Below are positions 47,133-56,563 of a DNA stretch of 64,000 nucleotides, one piece after another. This stretch comes from Gordoniibacillus chartarius (GTDB lineage: Bacteria; Bacillota; Bacilli; Paenibacillales; NBRC-103111). The notes beneath the pieces are model-generated. The model saw nothing but the letters and a program-made list of their open reading frames with translations, was not told where the DNA came from and did not search any database. Positions within the stretch are counted from its first letter, which is position 1. Every line of letters begins with the position of its first letter. The translations under genes and the position numbers were made by a program. The stretch is taken from assembly GCF_042432825.1 (NCBI RefSeq), contig NZ_JBHLWN010000105.1:99308-163307 (forward strand). The letters are read 5' to 3'.

Positions 47133-48203
47133 TTACGAACGAACCGCCTGCGCTTTCTCTGCCGGCCCCCGCCCCCACACCGTGCTCGGAATTTCCCGGC
47201 GCAGCACCGGAGCGATCTCCGCCGCAAAGCGCTCGATCTGCTCCCGCTGCTCCGCTTCCGTCAAGCCGTCCACACTGATCGACAATACCTGGTGTCCGTA
47301 GGCTGAATGATATCTGAGCAGCTTCTCGATAATGCTGTCCGGGCTTCCGACCAAGGTCGGCCCGTTCTCCAGATTGTCCTCCAAGCTCTTGAACGGCGAC
47401 TGATTATGCTTCGCGGAATCTGTGGAATGAAACGCGTTATAATATGGCCGGTAGCGCCGAATCGCTTCTTCGCGCGTGTCGGCGATATAGAGACTTCCCG
47501 CTCCGGCTCCGACAACCGCATCCTTCGGATCCCGCCCGTAATAGGCCCACCGTTCGCGGTAATGGTCGATCAACGCCTTGTATTTGGCCATCGGGTGGAA
47601 CGTATTCGAGGAAAAGATCGGCTCGCCGTTTTTCGCCGCCAGCTCAGTCGACAGCGGACTGGATGCGCTGCCGTGCCATACCGGTATCGGCTGCTGCAGC
47701 GGTCTTGGCAGCACGGTCGCCTGCTCCAGCGGCGGCCGGTACTTCCCCTCCCACGTGACCTGCTCTTCGTTCCACAACCGTTTAAGCAGCGCATACCGCT
47801 CCGCCAGCGAATCCCATTGTTCCTCCTCCTTGATGCCGAACAGCGGATAATGGCGGGGATCGTTCCCTTTCCCGATGATCATCTCCAGCCGTCCGCCCGA
47901 CAGATGGTCCAGCGTCGCGTAATCTTCGGCCACACGCACCGGATCGAGCACGCTGAGCACCGTCACGGTTGTCAAGAGACGAATTCGGGACGTCGCTCCG
48001 GCGATGGCCGTCAGCAGTACCGGAGGCGACGAGGAGAGGAACGGCGGGCCGTGCCGCTCTCCGATACCATAAGCTTCAAAGCCGAGCTCCTCCGCCAGCT
48101 TCGCTTGCTTGAGAATATTTTGGAACTTTTGCTGCGTCGTTAACGTTTCGCCTGTGACCGCATTCGGGATGTTCATCGCCAGACTGAACAAAGCGAATTT
48201 CAT
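47133..48203 (-). CDS. Luciferase-like flavin monooxygenase
   Basis: 356 aa. Bacterial-luciferase fold: ERHGPPFLSSSPPVLL, TVTVLSVLDPVRVAEDYATLDHLSGGR, LVGSPDSIIEKL. Distinct from the NtaA-type copies. The start MKFALFSLA overlaps the OsmC stop as ATGA and has GGAG upstream. Last gene of the unit; a role in oxidising an organosulfur compound is inferred from context only. Confidence 0.88.
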   Translation of the reverse strand: MKFALFSLAMNIPNAVTGETLTTQQKFQNILKQAKLAEELGFEAYGIGERHGPPFLSSSPPVLLTAIAGATSRIRLLTTVTVLSVLDPVRVAEDYATLDHLSGGRLEMIIGKGNDPRHYPLFGIKEEEQWDSLAERYALLKRLWNEEQVTWEGKYRPPLEQATVLPRPLQQPIPVWHGSASSPLSTELAAKNGEPIFSSNTFHPMAKYKALIDHYRERWAYYGRDPKDAVVGAGAGSLYIADTREEAIRRYRPYYNAFHSTDSAKHNQSPFKSLEDNLENGPTLVGSPDSIIEKLLRYHSAYGHQVLSISVDGLTEAEQREQIERFAAEIAPVLRREIPSTVWGRGPAEKAQAVRS

Positions 48204-48748
48204 AAGCCGGCTCCAACGGCAGCGGAATTTACGATCAGCTCTCCGCGCACGTCCTGCGGATGCTTGAGCAAATTGAAGATGGGGCACACCTGTTCAATCG
48301 CCGTATGCAGCGCCCGAAGCGTCCCCTCCGGTTCGCTTGATTCGATGATCAGCTTGTAGCGGATATTGTGGGGATATACCGGAATATGCTCGTAACCGGG
48401 CCGTCCGGCCAGCGGGTGCATATCCGCTTCCACCTCGACCTCCAGCGATTCCAGCGACACGTTCCGCTCCGCCGCCTGAATCAAGGCAATATGCGTAAGG
48501 CAGCTGCCGAGAACGCCGAGCTGCAGCTCCGGCGAGGAGGGGCCCAAGTTGTAACCGGCAAAATCGGGCGGACTATCGCTAATCACCTGGAAATCCCGAA
48601 TGCGAATTTCCCGCACCCCGCTGCGCCCCAGTGCGCGCGCCTTCGCCCGCAGCGTCGTTCCGGCCGTCTCCGGCTGGGACGCGGCCTTCGCTCTGCGCTC
48701 GAACAGCGCCTCGCGCTTTTGCAGCAAATACTCATTCAGCGTCGTCAT
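48200..48748 (-). CDS. OsmC-family protein
   Basis: 182 aa. OsmC/Ohr fold with LGSCLTHIALIQAAERN (first cysteine at a helix start) and CPIFNLL (second). Such proteins reduce organic or acyl hydroperoxides with thiol partners. Start MTTLNEYL overlaps the thioredoxin-like gene stop as ATGA. May protect against peroxides made by the flavin oxidases encoded around it. Confidence 0.85.
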   Translation of the reverse strand: MTTLNEYLLQKREALFERRAKAASQPETAGTTLRAKARALGRSGVREIRIRDFQVISDSPPDFAGYNLGPSSPELQLGVLGSCLTHIALIQAAERNVSLESLEVEVEADMHPLAGRPGYEHIPVYPHNIRYKLIIESSEPEGTLRALHTAIEQVCPIFNLLKHPQDVRGELIVNSAAVGAGL

Positions 48749-49359
48749 GCCGTCACTCCTCCGGTAATCCGCTTCAACTCTTGCACGATCGCCGTTTTTT
48801 CCAGTTCCAGCACTTCCGATCTGTTCTCCTTGATATAGGTCAGGAGCTGCTTCTTGACCGAGTCTCCCAGCTGACTGATCGGCTTGCCGCGGCCATCCAG
48901 CTCCGGGTGCTCGTTCCAGAACGTCTCTTTCCATTCATTCAGCAGCACCGTAATCGGTTCCGGCCGTTCGATGAACACGCCGAGCTCTTCACCCTGCCGG
49001 TTGAAAAATACGTACGTCGGGATATGGCTCTTCCCGTCGGCATGCAAGTATTGCTCCGCGATGTCTACATTGTCCGGGTCGCGGGGTATGACACGCACAT
49101 TTAGCTTGCCGGTTTCCTCGTCGATGCGGCCGAACAGCGGCAGATTGGCGGCAACGTCGCCGCACCAGTCATGCGCCAGCACGAGCACGTCGACCGGCTC
49201 GGGCAGCGACGCGAAGTACGCCCGATCCTCGGCGTTCAGCTGATAGGCTTCATAATTGCGTCTCAGCGTATTTTGATTCACCTGTGCTTGGTCGATAAAG
49301 GTCTGCACCGACACCGCATCGCGGAACGCTTGGTCGCGCCGTTCTTTGGAAATAGCCAT
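48745..49359 (-). CDS. Thioredoxin-fold protein with CGDV active site
   Basis: 204 aa. Thioredoxin-like domain with HDWCGDV at residues 64-69, SHIPTYVFF with the cis-proline and a C-terminal helical tail. Relatives usually have CxxC; here the second cysteine is Val69, leaving a monothiol site. Start MAISKERR has GGGAGG 7 nt ahead. Couples with OsmC, which needs a thiol reductant, although a one-cysteine site cannot act as a normal disulfide reductase. Confidence 0.85.
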   Translation of the reverse strand: MAISKERRDQAFRDAVSVQTFIDQAQVNQNTLRRNYEAYQLNAEDRAYFASLPEPVDVLVLAHDWCGDVAANLPLFGRIDEETGKLNVRVIPRDPDNVDIAEQYLHADGKSHIPTYVFFNRQGEELGVFIERPEPITVLLNEWKETFWNEHPELDGRGKPISQLGDSVKKQLLTYIKENRSEVLELEKTAIVQELKRITGGVTA

Positions 49360-49403
49360 GGAAATACCTCCCGATTTGTAGGTTATGCTCATTGAGCATT
49401 CTT

Positions 49404-49943
49404 TTAACGTTCCTTTGCGAATTGAGCGCCGTACATCGCTTCGAACAGCGGGCGATTCACAATTTTCCGGAGCAAATGCATTGTGCCGTCCCCGTTGCCT
49501 CTGTCGATAGACTGAATCCGCTCGTAGCCTTTTCTTTCGTACATGGCCAGCAGCCACGGATGCTTCTCCGCCGTCGCCAGCGTGACCGCCGGAGCACCCA
49601 GCCGATTCCGAATCACATGCTCTTCCACCCAGGTCAGCAGCTTCGTACCGATGCCTTTGCCTTGATATCTCGGGTCGACGGCGAACCACTTGACGAACGG
49701 AAGACCGGAGTCCCCCCACCTGGCGAGGGGCTCCTTCGACAGCGTCAGCGTCGCCGTAATCGTGCCATCCAGCTCCAGTACGTAGCATTCATTGTTCACA
49801 ATGTTGTCTTGAACAAGCGGGAGATCCGCATGGGCCGCAGGCCACTGCAGCTCCAGCTCGCGAATCGTCACGTAGGCTTCGTAAATGACATGCACAAGCG
49901 CCGGTGCGTCTTCCAGCGTGGCCAGCCGGTATACTTCCGTCAT
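49404..49943 (-). CDS. GNAT N-acetyltransferase (copy 2)
   Basis: 179 aa. Acetyl-CoA motif VDPRYQGKGIGTKLL and AMYERKGYERI. Start overlaps the stop of the upstream monooxygenase as ATGA, pointing to a shared acetylate-then-oxidise route. Substrate unknown. Confidence 0.87.
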   Translation of the reverse strand: MTEVYRLATLEDAPALVHVIYEAYVTIRELELQWPAAHADLPLVQDNIVNNECYVLELDGTITATLTLSKEPLARWGDSGLPFVKWFAVDPRYQGKGIGTKLLTWVEEHVIRNRLGAPAVTLATAEKHPWLLAMYERKGYERIQSIDRGNGDGTMHLLRKIVNRPLFEAMYGAQFAKER

Positions 49944-51268
49944 ACGAGCTCCGCCTCTTTCGAATACCGGTTCTTCGGGACCGGCAGGCCCAAGTTCCCG
50001 CGCAGCGTATCGCTCTCGTACTCGGTGCGGAACAAGCCGCGCTCCTGCAAAATCGGAACGACTTGATCGATAAACTGCTCCAAGCCGTTCGGTACGCCGG
50101 AGCCGATCATGAAGCCGTCCGCACCGCCCCGTTCGAACCAAAGCTGAATGTTGTCGGCCACTTGCTCGGGCGTCCCGATGAAGCTGCTGCGCGGTGTCGC
50201 CACTTGAAGCGCCGTCTGCCGCAGCGTGAGGCCAAGCGCCTTCGCTTTCTGTTTGATGCGGTCCGTCGTCCCCTGGAAGCTGTTTTTGCCCAAATCGCCG
50301 AGCTCGGGGAACGGGGCGTCCAGCTCATACTGCGAGAAGTCATGATGCTCGAAGTACCGGCCCAAATACCGCAGTGCGTCCTCTGCCGACACTAATGAGG
50401 CGATCTCCTGGTACTTGCGTTCCGCTTCTTCCTCGGTGCTGCCGATGATGGGGCTAATGCCCGGTAAAATCACGACGTGATCGGGATTCCGTCCGAACGA
50501 AGCCGCGCGCCTCTTCACATCCCGGTAATAGCCGACCGCTTCCTCCACCGTTTCTTGCCCGGTAAAGATAGCATCGGCGTGCTTCCCCGCGTAGTCTCTG
50601 CCCACTTCGGACGTTCCCGCCTGGAAAATGACCGGATGCCCTTGCCGGGACCGGGCGATATTCAGCGGGCCTTTCACCGAGAAAAATTCCCCTTGATGGT
50701 TCAGCGTATGCATTTTGGCCGGATCGAAGAAGACGCCCGTCGCCTTGTCGCGGACGAACGCATCGTCCTCCCAGGAATCCCACAAGCCGCGGACGACTTC
50801 AATGAACTCGTCGGCGATGCGGTAGCGCAGATCGTGATCCGGATGCTGCTTCTTGCCGTAGTTCAGCGCCGAGCCTTCCAGCGGTGACGTCACGATGTTC
50901 CAGCCGGCCCGGCCGCCGCTGATCGTATCGAGCGAGCCGAATTGCCGGGCGACGGTGAACGGCTCGCTGTAAGAAGTGGAGAGCGTGCCGACGAGCCCGA
51001 TCCGCTTGCTGACGCCGGCCAGCGCGCTTAATATCGTAATCGGCTCGAACCGGTTTAAGAAATGCGGAATCGATTCTTTCGTAATATACAAGCCGTCGGC
51101 AACGAAGACGAGATCGAACTTTCCCGCTTCCGCTTTCTGTGTCCATCGTTTGTAGAGCTCGAAGTTGACGCTGGCATCGGCAATCGCATCGGGATGCCGC
51201 CAGGCGGACGTACTGCTGCCGACACCGTGCAGCATCGCACCCAGCTTCAGTTGCTTTCTCAAAGTCAT
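49940..51268 (-). CDS. NtaA/SnaA/DszA-family flavin monooxygenase (copy 2)
   Basis: 442 aa, closely similar to copy 1 at 33665 over its whole length (KLGAMLHGVGSSTSAWRHP, PLEGSALNYGK, VIFQAGTSEVG). Requires an FMN reductase in trans. Start has GAGGAGGAG upstream; follows the DinB gene at 38 bp. Confidence 0.9.
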   Translation of the reverse strand: MTLRKQLKLGAMLHGVGSSTSAWRHPDAIADASVNFELYKRWTQKAEAGKFDLVFVADGLYITKESIPHFLNRFEPITILSALAGVSKRIGLVGTLSTSYSEPFTVARQFGSLDTISGGRAGWNIVTSPLEGSALNYGKKQHPDHDLRYRIADEFIEVVRGLWDSWEDDAFVRDKATGVFFDPAKMHTLNHQGEFFSVKGPLNIARSRQGHPVIFQAGTSEVGRDYAGKHADAIFTGQETVEEAVGYYRDVKRRAASFGRNPDHVVILPGISPIIGSTEEEAERKYQEIASLVSAEDALRYLGRYFEHHDFSQYELDAPFPELGDLGKNSFQGTTDRIKQKAKALGLTLRQTALQVATPRSSFIGTPEQVADNIQLWFERGGADGFMIGSGVPNGLEQFIDQVVPILQERGLFRTEYESDTLRGNLGLPVPKNRYSKEAELV

Positions 51269-51306
51269 GATCGTCTCCTCCTCTGCCGGCTCTTTGCGCC
51301 TGCCTC

Positions 51307-51780
51307 TTATACGGAAGCGGCCGCGGCCGCTTGTTTAATACGGTCGATCTGACCGAGATGGTTGTTGACGTGCCGGGCGAACCCTTTCACGATGGAAGCG
51401 ATCGTGACCGTCTCCCCCTTTGCGTTTACGCCGGACTTCTCCCAATCCTGCTCGCTTAAACGCTGCAGCAGCAAAGCGTTGTAACGGAGCAGCTGCTCGA
51501 ACGCCGCCAAGATGTCCGCCGCCTCTCCTTCGTTCGATTTTTGCCCGCTGACCCACGCGTCTTGATGAAAGGCCGGCAGCCGAGCCGTCGATCCGGCTAA
51601 TATATCGCGAATGCGGAACGAGACGACGATACTATGATCGGCCAAATGCGCCAGCACCTCCGTTACGCTCCAAGACTCCGGAGCCGGCTTCCATGTCAGC
51701 TGCTCCTTCGTCAGCCCCTCGATCGCCTGCGCCAATTGATGGTGCGTAAATAAAAAGGCTTCCAGTTCCACGTGACTCAT
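51307..51780 (-). CDS. DinB/YfiT-like four-helix protein
   Basis: 157 aa. PESWSVTEVLAHLADHS and GFARHVNNHLGQID carry the histidines that hold a divalent metal in the DinB superfamily, which includes bacillithiol S-transferases. In this sulfur context a thiol-transfer role is plausible but unproven. Start has GGGAGG. Confidence 0.82.
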   Translation of the reverse strand: MSHVELEAFLFTHHQLAQAIEGLTKEQLTWKPAPESWSVTEVLAHLADHSIVVSFRIRDILAGSTARLPAFHQDAWVSGQKSNEGEAADILAAFEQLLRYNALLLQRLSEQDWEKSGVNAKGETVTIASIVKGFARHVNNHLGQIDRIKQAAAAASV

Positions 51781-51807
51781 CGGATGACCTCCCTGGGCTT
51801 CGCCCTC

Positions 51808-52560
51808 TTAAATGGAATACGTCAGTTCCGGCCGAATCCGGCTCAGGAACTGCTTCGTTCTCTCTTCCTTCGGCCTGTAAAACAGTTCCGTCGGCTTGCC
51901 TTCCTCAACGATCGCGCCGCCGTCCATAAAGACGACATGGCTCGCCACTTCTTGGGCGAACGTCATTTCATGAGTGACGATGATCATCGTGATGCCTTCC
52001 TTGGCAATTTTGCGGATGACGGCCAGCACCTCGCCGACCAGCTCGGGGTCGAGCGCCGACGTCGGCTCGTCGAACAAAATCACTTCCGGGTTCAGCGCCA
52101 GCGCCCGCGCGATGCCGACACGCTGCTGCTGGCCGCCGGACAGCTGGGACGGATACGAGTCCAGCTTGGCGCCGAGCCCCACCTTCTCCAGCAGCTCGAC
52201 GCTGCGGCGGCGCGCCTCCTCCTTCGGCAGCTTCTTGACGATGACCAGTCCCTCCATCACGTTCTCGAGCGCCGTCTTATGCCGGAACAAGTTGTACTGC
52301 TGGAACACCATCGCCGTCCGCTGCCGCAGCTGATGTATGTCCTTCTTTCCCGCCCGCTTGCAGTCGACGTGATAATCGCCGATTGTAATCGATCCGTCGC
52401 TTGGCTTCTCCAAATAGTTGACGCAGCGGAGCAGCGTCGTCTTGCCGGAGCCGCTCGGACCGAGAATCGCCACGACTTCGCCTTTTCGGACCGTCAGATC
52501 GATGCCTCTCAGCACCTGATTGCGTCCGAACGATTTGCTAATATTCGATAAAATGACCAT
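51808..52560 (-). CDS. Polar amino acid ABC importer ATPase
   Basis: 250 aa. GPSGSGKTT, LSGGQQQRVGIA, VILFDEPTSALD, and the family word TMIIVTHEM. Best matches the TcyC/TcyN and YxeO type that imports cystine and S-substituted cysteines. Start MVILSNIS has GGGAGGTG upstream. 2 bp after the reductase gene, which is inserted between it and the permeases. Confidence 0.93.
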   Translation of the reverse strand: MVILSNISKSFGRNQVLRGIDLTVRKGEVVAILGPSGSGKTTLLRCVNYLEKPSDGSITIGDYHVDCKRAGKKDIHQLRQRTAMVFQQYNLFRHKTALENVMEGLVIVKKLPKEEARRRSVELLEKVGLGAKLDSYPSQLSGGQQQRVGIARALALNPEVILFDEPTSALDPELVGEVLAVIRKIAKEGITMIIVTHEMTFAQEVASHVVFMDGGAIVEEGKPTELFYRPKEERTKQFLSRIRPELTYSI

Positions 52561-52562
52561 CG

Positions 52563-53573
52563 CTACACCTCCCAAGCCCGTTGATACGATGCAGGCGCCT
52601 TCAGCTCGGCGCCAAGCCGCCGTGCCGCTCTGCGCGGCCAATACGGGTCGCGCAGCAGCTCGCGGCCGATCAAGATCAAATCGACGTGCGTCTCCTCCAT
52701 AATCCGCTGCGCCTGCTCCGGCTCGGTGATCAGTCCGACCGCTCCCGCCGGTATTCCGGCTTCGCGTCGGATGTGGTCGGCGTACGGAACTTGATAGCCG
52801 GGATACACCTCGGGAACGAAAGGGATGAGTCCGCCCGTGCTGACATCGATAAGATCGACGCCGGCAGCTCGAAGTCTAGCCGCATAATACGTATAGTCAT
52901 CCAGCGTATTGCCTTCCGGATGATATTCATTGGCGGAAATACGCACGAAGAGAGGGCCGCTCCATTCCGCACGAATCGCCTCCACGACTTCGCCCAGAAA
53001 GCGGAATCGGCCGTCCCGCGAACCTCCGTAGGCGTCTTCCCGCTTGTTACTTACCGGCGACAGAAACTCGTGGATCAAATAGCCGTGGGCGGCATGAATT
53101 TCGATCACGTCAAAGCCCGCCAGTCTGGCTCTTCGCGCCGCAGCGCCGTAAATGCCCGCCAGCCGCCGGATATCCGGCTCGCTCAGCGCCTCCGGCACTT
53201 TCGATTCGTCACTGAACGGAATCGCCGACGGAGCAGCCAGAGGGAGATCCACGTTCGCCTTCCGTCCTGCATGAGCAAGCTGGATGCCGATGGCGGCTCC
53301 TTGGGCGCGAACCGCCTCCGTCACTTGACGAAATGCTTCGATATGACCTTCCTCCCATATCCCGAGATCCCGCTTGGTGACTCTTCCTTCCGGCGCGACA
53401 GCAGTCGCTTCCACAATAATCAATCCTGTCTGGCCAACCGCTCTAGAAGCATAGTGCAGCTTATGCCAATCATTCGCTGCCCCGGATTCGTCCGAAGCAT
53501 ACATATTCATCGGCGACATCACGATGCGGTTTTTTAACGTCAGCTCCCTAAAGGTAATAGGGGTAAACAGCAA
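52563..53573 (-). CDS. NamA/YqjM-like old yellow enzyme
   Basis: 336 aa. FMN ene-reductase: LLFTPITFRELTLKNRIVM, QLAHAGRKA, IEIHAAHGYL (substrate His pair), IGRELLRDP. The cysteine that tunes the flavin in YqjM (SPMCMY) is Asn here (SPMNMY, residue 23). No ATG fits; a TTG start with GGAGGGAG upstream gives the length of Bacillus NamA (about 338). Embedded in the ABC operon, it may reduce an unsaturated product such as a fumarate- or acrylate-like group, or supply reduced flavin. Confidence 0.85.
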   Translation of the reverse strand: MLFTPITFRELTLKNRIVMSPMNMYASDESGAANDWHKLHYASRAVGQTGLIIVEATAVAPEGRVTKRDLGIWEEGHIEAFRQVTEAVRAQGAAIGIQLAHAGRKANVDLPLAAPSAIPFSDESKVPEALSEPDIRRLAGIYGAAARRARLAGFDVIEIHAAHGYLIHEFLSPVSNKREDAYGGSRDGRFRFLGEVVEAIRAEWSGPLFVRISANEYHPEGNTLDDYTYYAARLRAAGVDLIDVSTGGLIPFVPEVYPGYQVPYADHIRREAGIPAGAVGLITEPEQAQRIMEETHVDLILIGRELLRDPYWPRRAARRLGAELKAPASYQRAWEV

Positions 53574-53614
53574 TGCTCTCAGCTCCCTCCATACGGCCGG
53601 GACGTCAGCACGGC

Positions 53615-54331
53615 TTACGCCACGCCCCCCTTGTTGTATACTTGCAATCGTCTTTCCAGCAACCCCGACACGTTCTCGGCAATGATCGTCAGCACCCAAT
53701 AAATGAGCGCAGCCGCAATAAAGGCTTCAAGGTATTTCCAATTCCGCATCGCCGCAATATGCGCCGTGCCGTTAATCTCCTGCAGCGAGATCGTGAACGC
53801 CAGCGAGGAGCCGTGCAGCAGCCCGACGAATTTGCTGAGCAAATTCGGCAGGCTCGCCATCATCGCTTGAGGCAGGACGATTCGGCGCATCGCCTGCGGC
53901 GTCGTCATTCCGACCGAATACGCCGCCTCCAGCTGCCCCCTGCTGACCGACAATATCCCCGAACGAATCGTCTCCGACATGTACGCCCCGATATTGAGCG
54001 TAAACGCTACGAAAATAAACATCATCAGCGGGATGACGCTCGAGCGCACGCTCCAGCCGTACTTAACCGCTAATGCGTCAAAGATCATCGGCAGCGCGAA
54101 ATATACGAGCATGATGTGCAGCAGCAGCGGCGTCCCCCGGAAGAACGACACGTACAACTGCGCCAGCCGGTGCACGTACGGTACCTTGTACATCCTCACG
54201 AAAGCGACGACGATCCCGACGATAAAGCCTGTAAACAGCGGCACGATCGAGATGACGAGCGTGAGCGGAAGCGCCCCCAGCATGGCGAGGAACGCTTCCA
54301 GCATAAAGCTGAAATCAATTTGCATGTCCAT
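53615..54331 (-). CDS. Polar amino acid ABC importer permease (b)
   Basis: 238 aa, five membrane segments, HisM/GlnP family signature RGTPLLLHIMLVYFALP and loop EAAYSVGMTTPQAMRRIVLPQA. Pairs with the permease 15 bp upstream. Start at 54331 or two codons later. Confidence 0.92.
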   Translation of the reverse strand: MDMQIDFSFMLEAFLAMLGALPLTLVISIVPLFTGFIVGIVVAFVRMYKVPYVHRLAQLYVSFFRGTPLLLHIMLVYFALPMIFDALAVKYGWSVRSSVIPLMMFIFVAFTLNIGAYMSETIRSGILSVSRGQLEAAYSVGMTTPQAMRRIVLPQAMMASLPNLLSKFVGLLHGSSLAFTISLQEINGTAHIAAMRNWKYLEAFIAAALIYWVLTIIAENVSGLLERRLQVYNKGGVA

Positions 54332-54346
54332 CCATCTCCCTCATCT

Positions 54347-55048
54347 TCAATCGGCCGCAGTGACGGACTTCTCAAACCGGTTCATCCGGATCTCGGCAAG
54401 CCGGTACCCGTATTCGAGGATCAGCACAATGCCATAATAAATAATGGAAAGAGCGATCCAGATTTCCAGATAGTGATGAGACGTACCGAGCATTTCCGCT
54501 CTGCCGACGACATCCATAACGCCAACCGTGTAGGCCAGCGACGTGTCCTTCAGCGTGGAGATCGTCAAATTGGCGACATTCGGGAACGCCACTTTGGCCG
54601 CTTGCGGCAATACGATCCGTCTCAGCACGTCTGCGCTGCTCATGCCGACCGAATAGCCCGCCTCCGCTTGACCGCGGTCGACCGCGTTCACCGCCGCTCT
54701 GACGATTTCCGAAAAATAAGCGGCGAAATGTAGCGCGTACGTAATGACCACGAATATGAGCGGCTGTACGTCGGTTACATCCACATCGACGAGCTTAAGC
54801 AGCTCCGGAACGCCGTAGTAAACGAGAAACAATTGGATGAGAATCGGCGTCCCCCGGGTAAACGAAATATACACGACGACAATCCGGTTCAGAATTGGAA
54901 TCCGATATAGTCTAGGCAGCGCAGCGATCAGGCCGAGAATGATGCCGAGAATGACGGAAGCCGCTACGATAAACAAGGTGACATGCAAAAATCCGAGAAG
55001 CTTCGGGAGATACACCCAGATGAGTGAGAAATCAAACGCCTTCCCCAT
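54347..55048 (-). CDS. Polar amino acid ABC importer permease (a)
   Basis: 233 aa, same family: RGTPILIQLFLVYYGVPE and EAGYSVGMSSADVLRRIVLPQA. Two different permeases suggest a heterodimer, as in TcyLM. 32 bp after the binding protein gene. Confidence 0.92.
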   Translation of the reverse strand: MGKAFDFSLIWVYLPKLLGFLHVTLFIVAASVILGIILGLIAALPRLYRIPILNRIVVVYISFTRGTPILIQLFLVYYGVPELLKLVDVDVTDVQPLIFVVITYALHFAAYFSEIVRAAVNAVDRGQAEAGYSVGMSSADVLRRIVLPQAAKVAFPNVANLTISTLKDTSLAYTVGVMDVVGRAEMLGTSHHYLEIWIALSIIYYGIVLILEYGYRLAEIRMNRFEKSVTAAD

Positions 55049-55080
55049 GGATCACCCATGCCTTCCTTCTCCGGCGAGCA

Positions 55081-55968
55081 TTATTCGGTAACCGTGAAAT
55101 CCTCGCCCAGCCACTGCTTGCTCAGCTTGGCGAGCGTCCCGTCCTTCTTGATATCGCGGATCGCTTGGTCGATCTTACCCTTCAGCTCGGTTTCGTCTTT
55201 GCGCAGCACGTAGTAAATTTTGGACGTATACAGCACCGGTCCGACGACTTTCTGCTGAGCGTCCGCATCCCGGTTTTGATTCGCAACCGCGAACGGCGTA
55301 CTGATCGTAGCGTCGACCCGGCCTGTTTTCAGCTGGGTGACGACGTCGTTCGTGCCGCCGCTGCCGGAGTAGACGATCTCGAACGGATTGCCGTGCGATT
55401 TGTTGTAATCCTGCAGCCACACTGCGCCGTTGCTGCCCGGAGACGTAATCACCTTCTTGCCCTTCAAATCCTCGATCGACTTGACTGTGTTGTTATCCTT
55501 ATGAACGACGATCTTGCTCGGCCAAATATTGTAGGCTTCGTCATTGAACAGGAATTTGGCCTGACGCTCCGGATTCACCTCGTACTGGTTAACGGCCAGG
55601 TCGATTTTGCTCGCTTCCAGGCTGAGCAGAATGCTTGGGAATTCCATCGTCTTGAATTCGAACTCGTACTCCGGCAGCCGCTTGTCGATTTCCTTCGTCA
55701 GCTCGATATCGTAGCCGGTTAAATTGCCTTTGTCGTCCAAGAAGGTGACGTTCTTGAACGTACCGCTCGTACCGACGATAATTTTTTTCGCTTTCTGCGG
55801 TTCTGCCGCCGCAGGGGCGGCGGCCGGCGCCGTACTGCCGGAGCCTGCATTCGAGGTGCCGCCGGAAGCCGCCGGCTTCGTTTCATCCTTCGTCCCGCAA
55901 GCGGCGAGAAGCAGTACGGATACTGCGGTTATGGTTGCGGAAATCGAAGTCTTGTTTATCTTTTTCAT
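55081..55968 (-). CDS. Polar amino acid binding lipoprotein
   Basis: 295 aa, SBP family 3. Lipobox LLAAC (Cys24), then a Gly/Ala/Pro tether, and FLDDKGNLTGYDIELTKEI typical of cystine/glutamine binders. Related to YxeM/TcyJ. Supplies the permease pair downstream. Confidence 0.93.
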   Translation of the reverse strand: MKKINKTSISATITAVSVLLLAACGTKDETKPAASGGTSNAGSGSTAPAAAPAAAEPQKAKKIIVGTSGTFKNVTFLDDKGNLTGYDIELTKEIDKRLPEYEFEFKTMEFPSILLSLEASKIDLAVNQYEVNPERQAKFLFNDEAYNIWPSKIVVHKDNNTVKSIEDLKGKKVITSPGSNGAVWLQDYNKSHGNPFEIVYSGSGGTNDVVTQLKTGRVDATISTPFAVANQNRDADAQQKVVGPVLYTSKIYYVLRKDETELKGKIDQAIRDIKKDGTLAKLSKQWLGEDFTVTE

Positions 55969-56013
55969 GGTTTCTCTTCCTCCTGAATGCTGGATATGGA
56001 TATGGATAGGGTT

Positions 56014-56550
56014 TTACCAGGGAATTCCGTTATGAAGCGAATAGCGGTATGCTTCGACAAGCGTAATTTGGTCGGCCGCCGGGAAATCGAATTCGGGGGC
56101 TCTTTCGAAGCCGAGCTTACGATATAGCCGAACGGCGTCCGGCATTCGCTGCGACGTATGTAAGCCGAGCCGGTCATAGCCGGAATTCAAGGCACGCTGC
56201 GCGCAGTCCCGGAGCAGCGCAGTGGCGATGCCGCTGCCTCTGTAGCCCGGATGTACGCCGAGCAATCGTACCTCCGGATAGGGGATGACCGCGGCGAGCT
56301 TCTCGTACAGACCTTCCTGCGGGGGGTACAGCAGAACGGCTCCAAGCAGCTTGCCGTCATGCTCGGCAACGATGCGCCGCGCGTCCTTGCCCTGCTCCCA
56401 CTGATTGCGAATGTTGCTGATGTACTGGCTCCAGAACGGCTGTCCGAAGCCGTCCTCATACTGGCGGTAAGCTTCGATCGTGAGCGCGATAGCCTCCTCC
56501 CGCTCCACGTTACGTGCATCCCGGATTTGCAATTCGATCGCCGTCGTCAT
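56014..56550 (-). CDS. GNAT N-acetyltransferase (copy 3)
   Basis: 178 aa. VHPGYRGSGIATALL and DAVRLYRKLGFERAPEFDF; similar in layout to copy 1. Start MTTAIELQ has GAGGAG 8 nt upstream. 13 bp after the NtaA-type gene, so acetylation and oxidation steps are again paired. Confidence 0.88.
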   Translation of the reverse strand: MTTAIELQIRDARNVEREEAIALTIEAYRQYEDGFGQPFWSQYISNIRNQWEQGKDARRIVAEHDGKLLGAVLLYPPQEGLYEKLAAVIPYPEVRLLGVHPGYRGSGIATALLRDCAQRALNSGYDRLGLHTSQRMPDAVRLYRKLGFERAPEFDFPAADQITLVEAYRYSLHNGIPW

Positions 56551-56563
56551 CGACACCGCTCCT

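Noticed and set aside
53573..53699. Longer versions of the NamA-like gene
   Set aside because: They run into the upstream permease gene and add residues absent from the family; TTG at 53573 gives family length.
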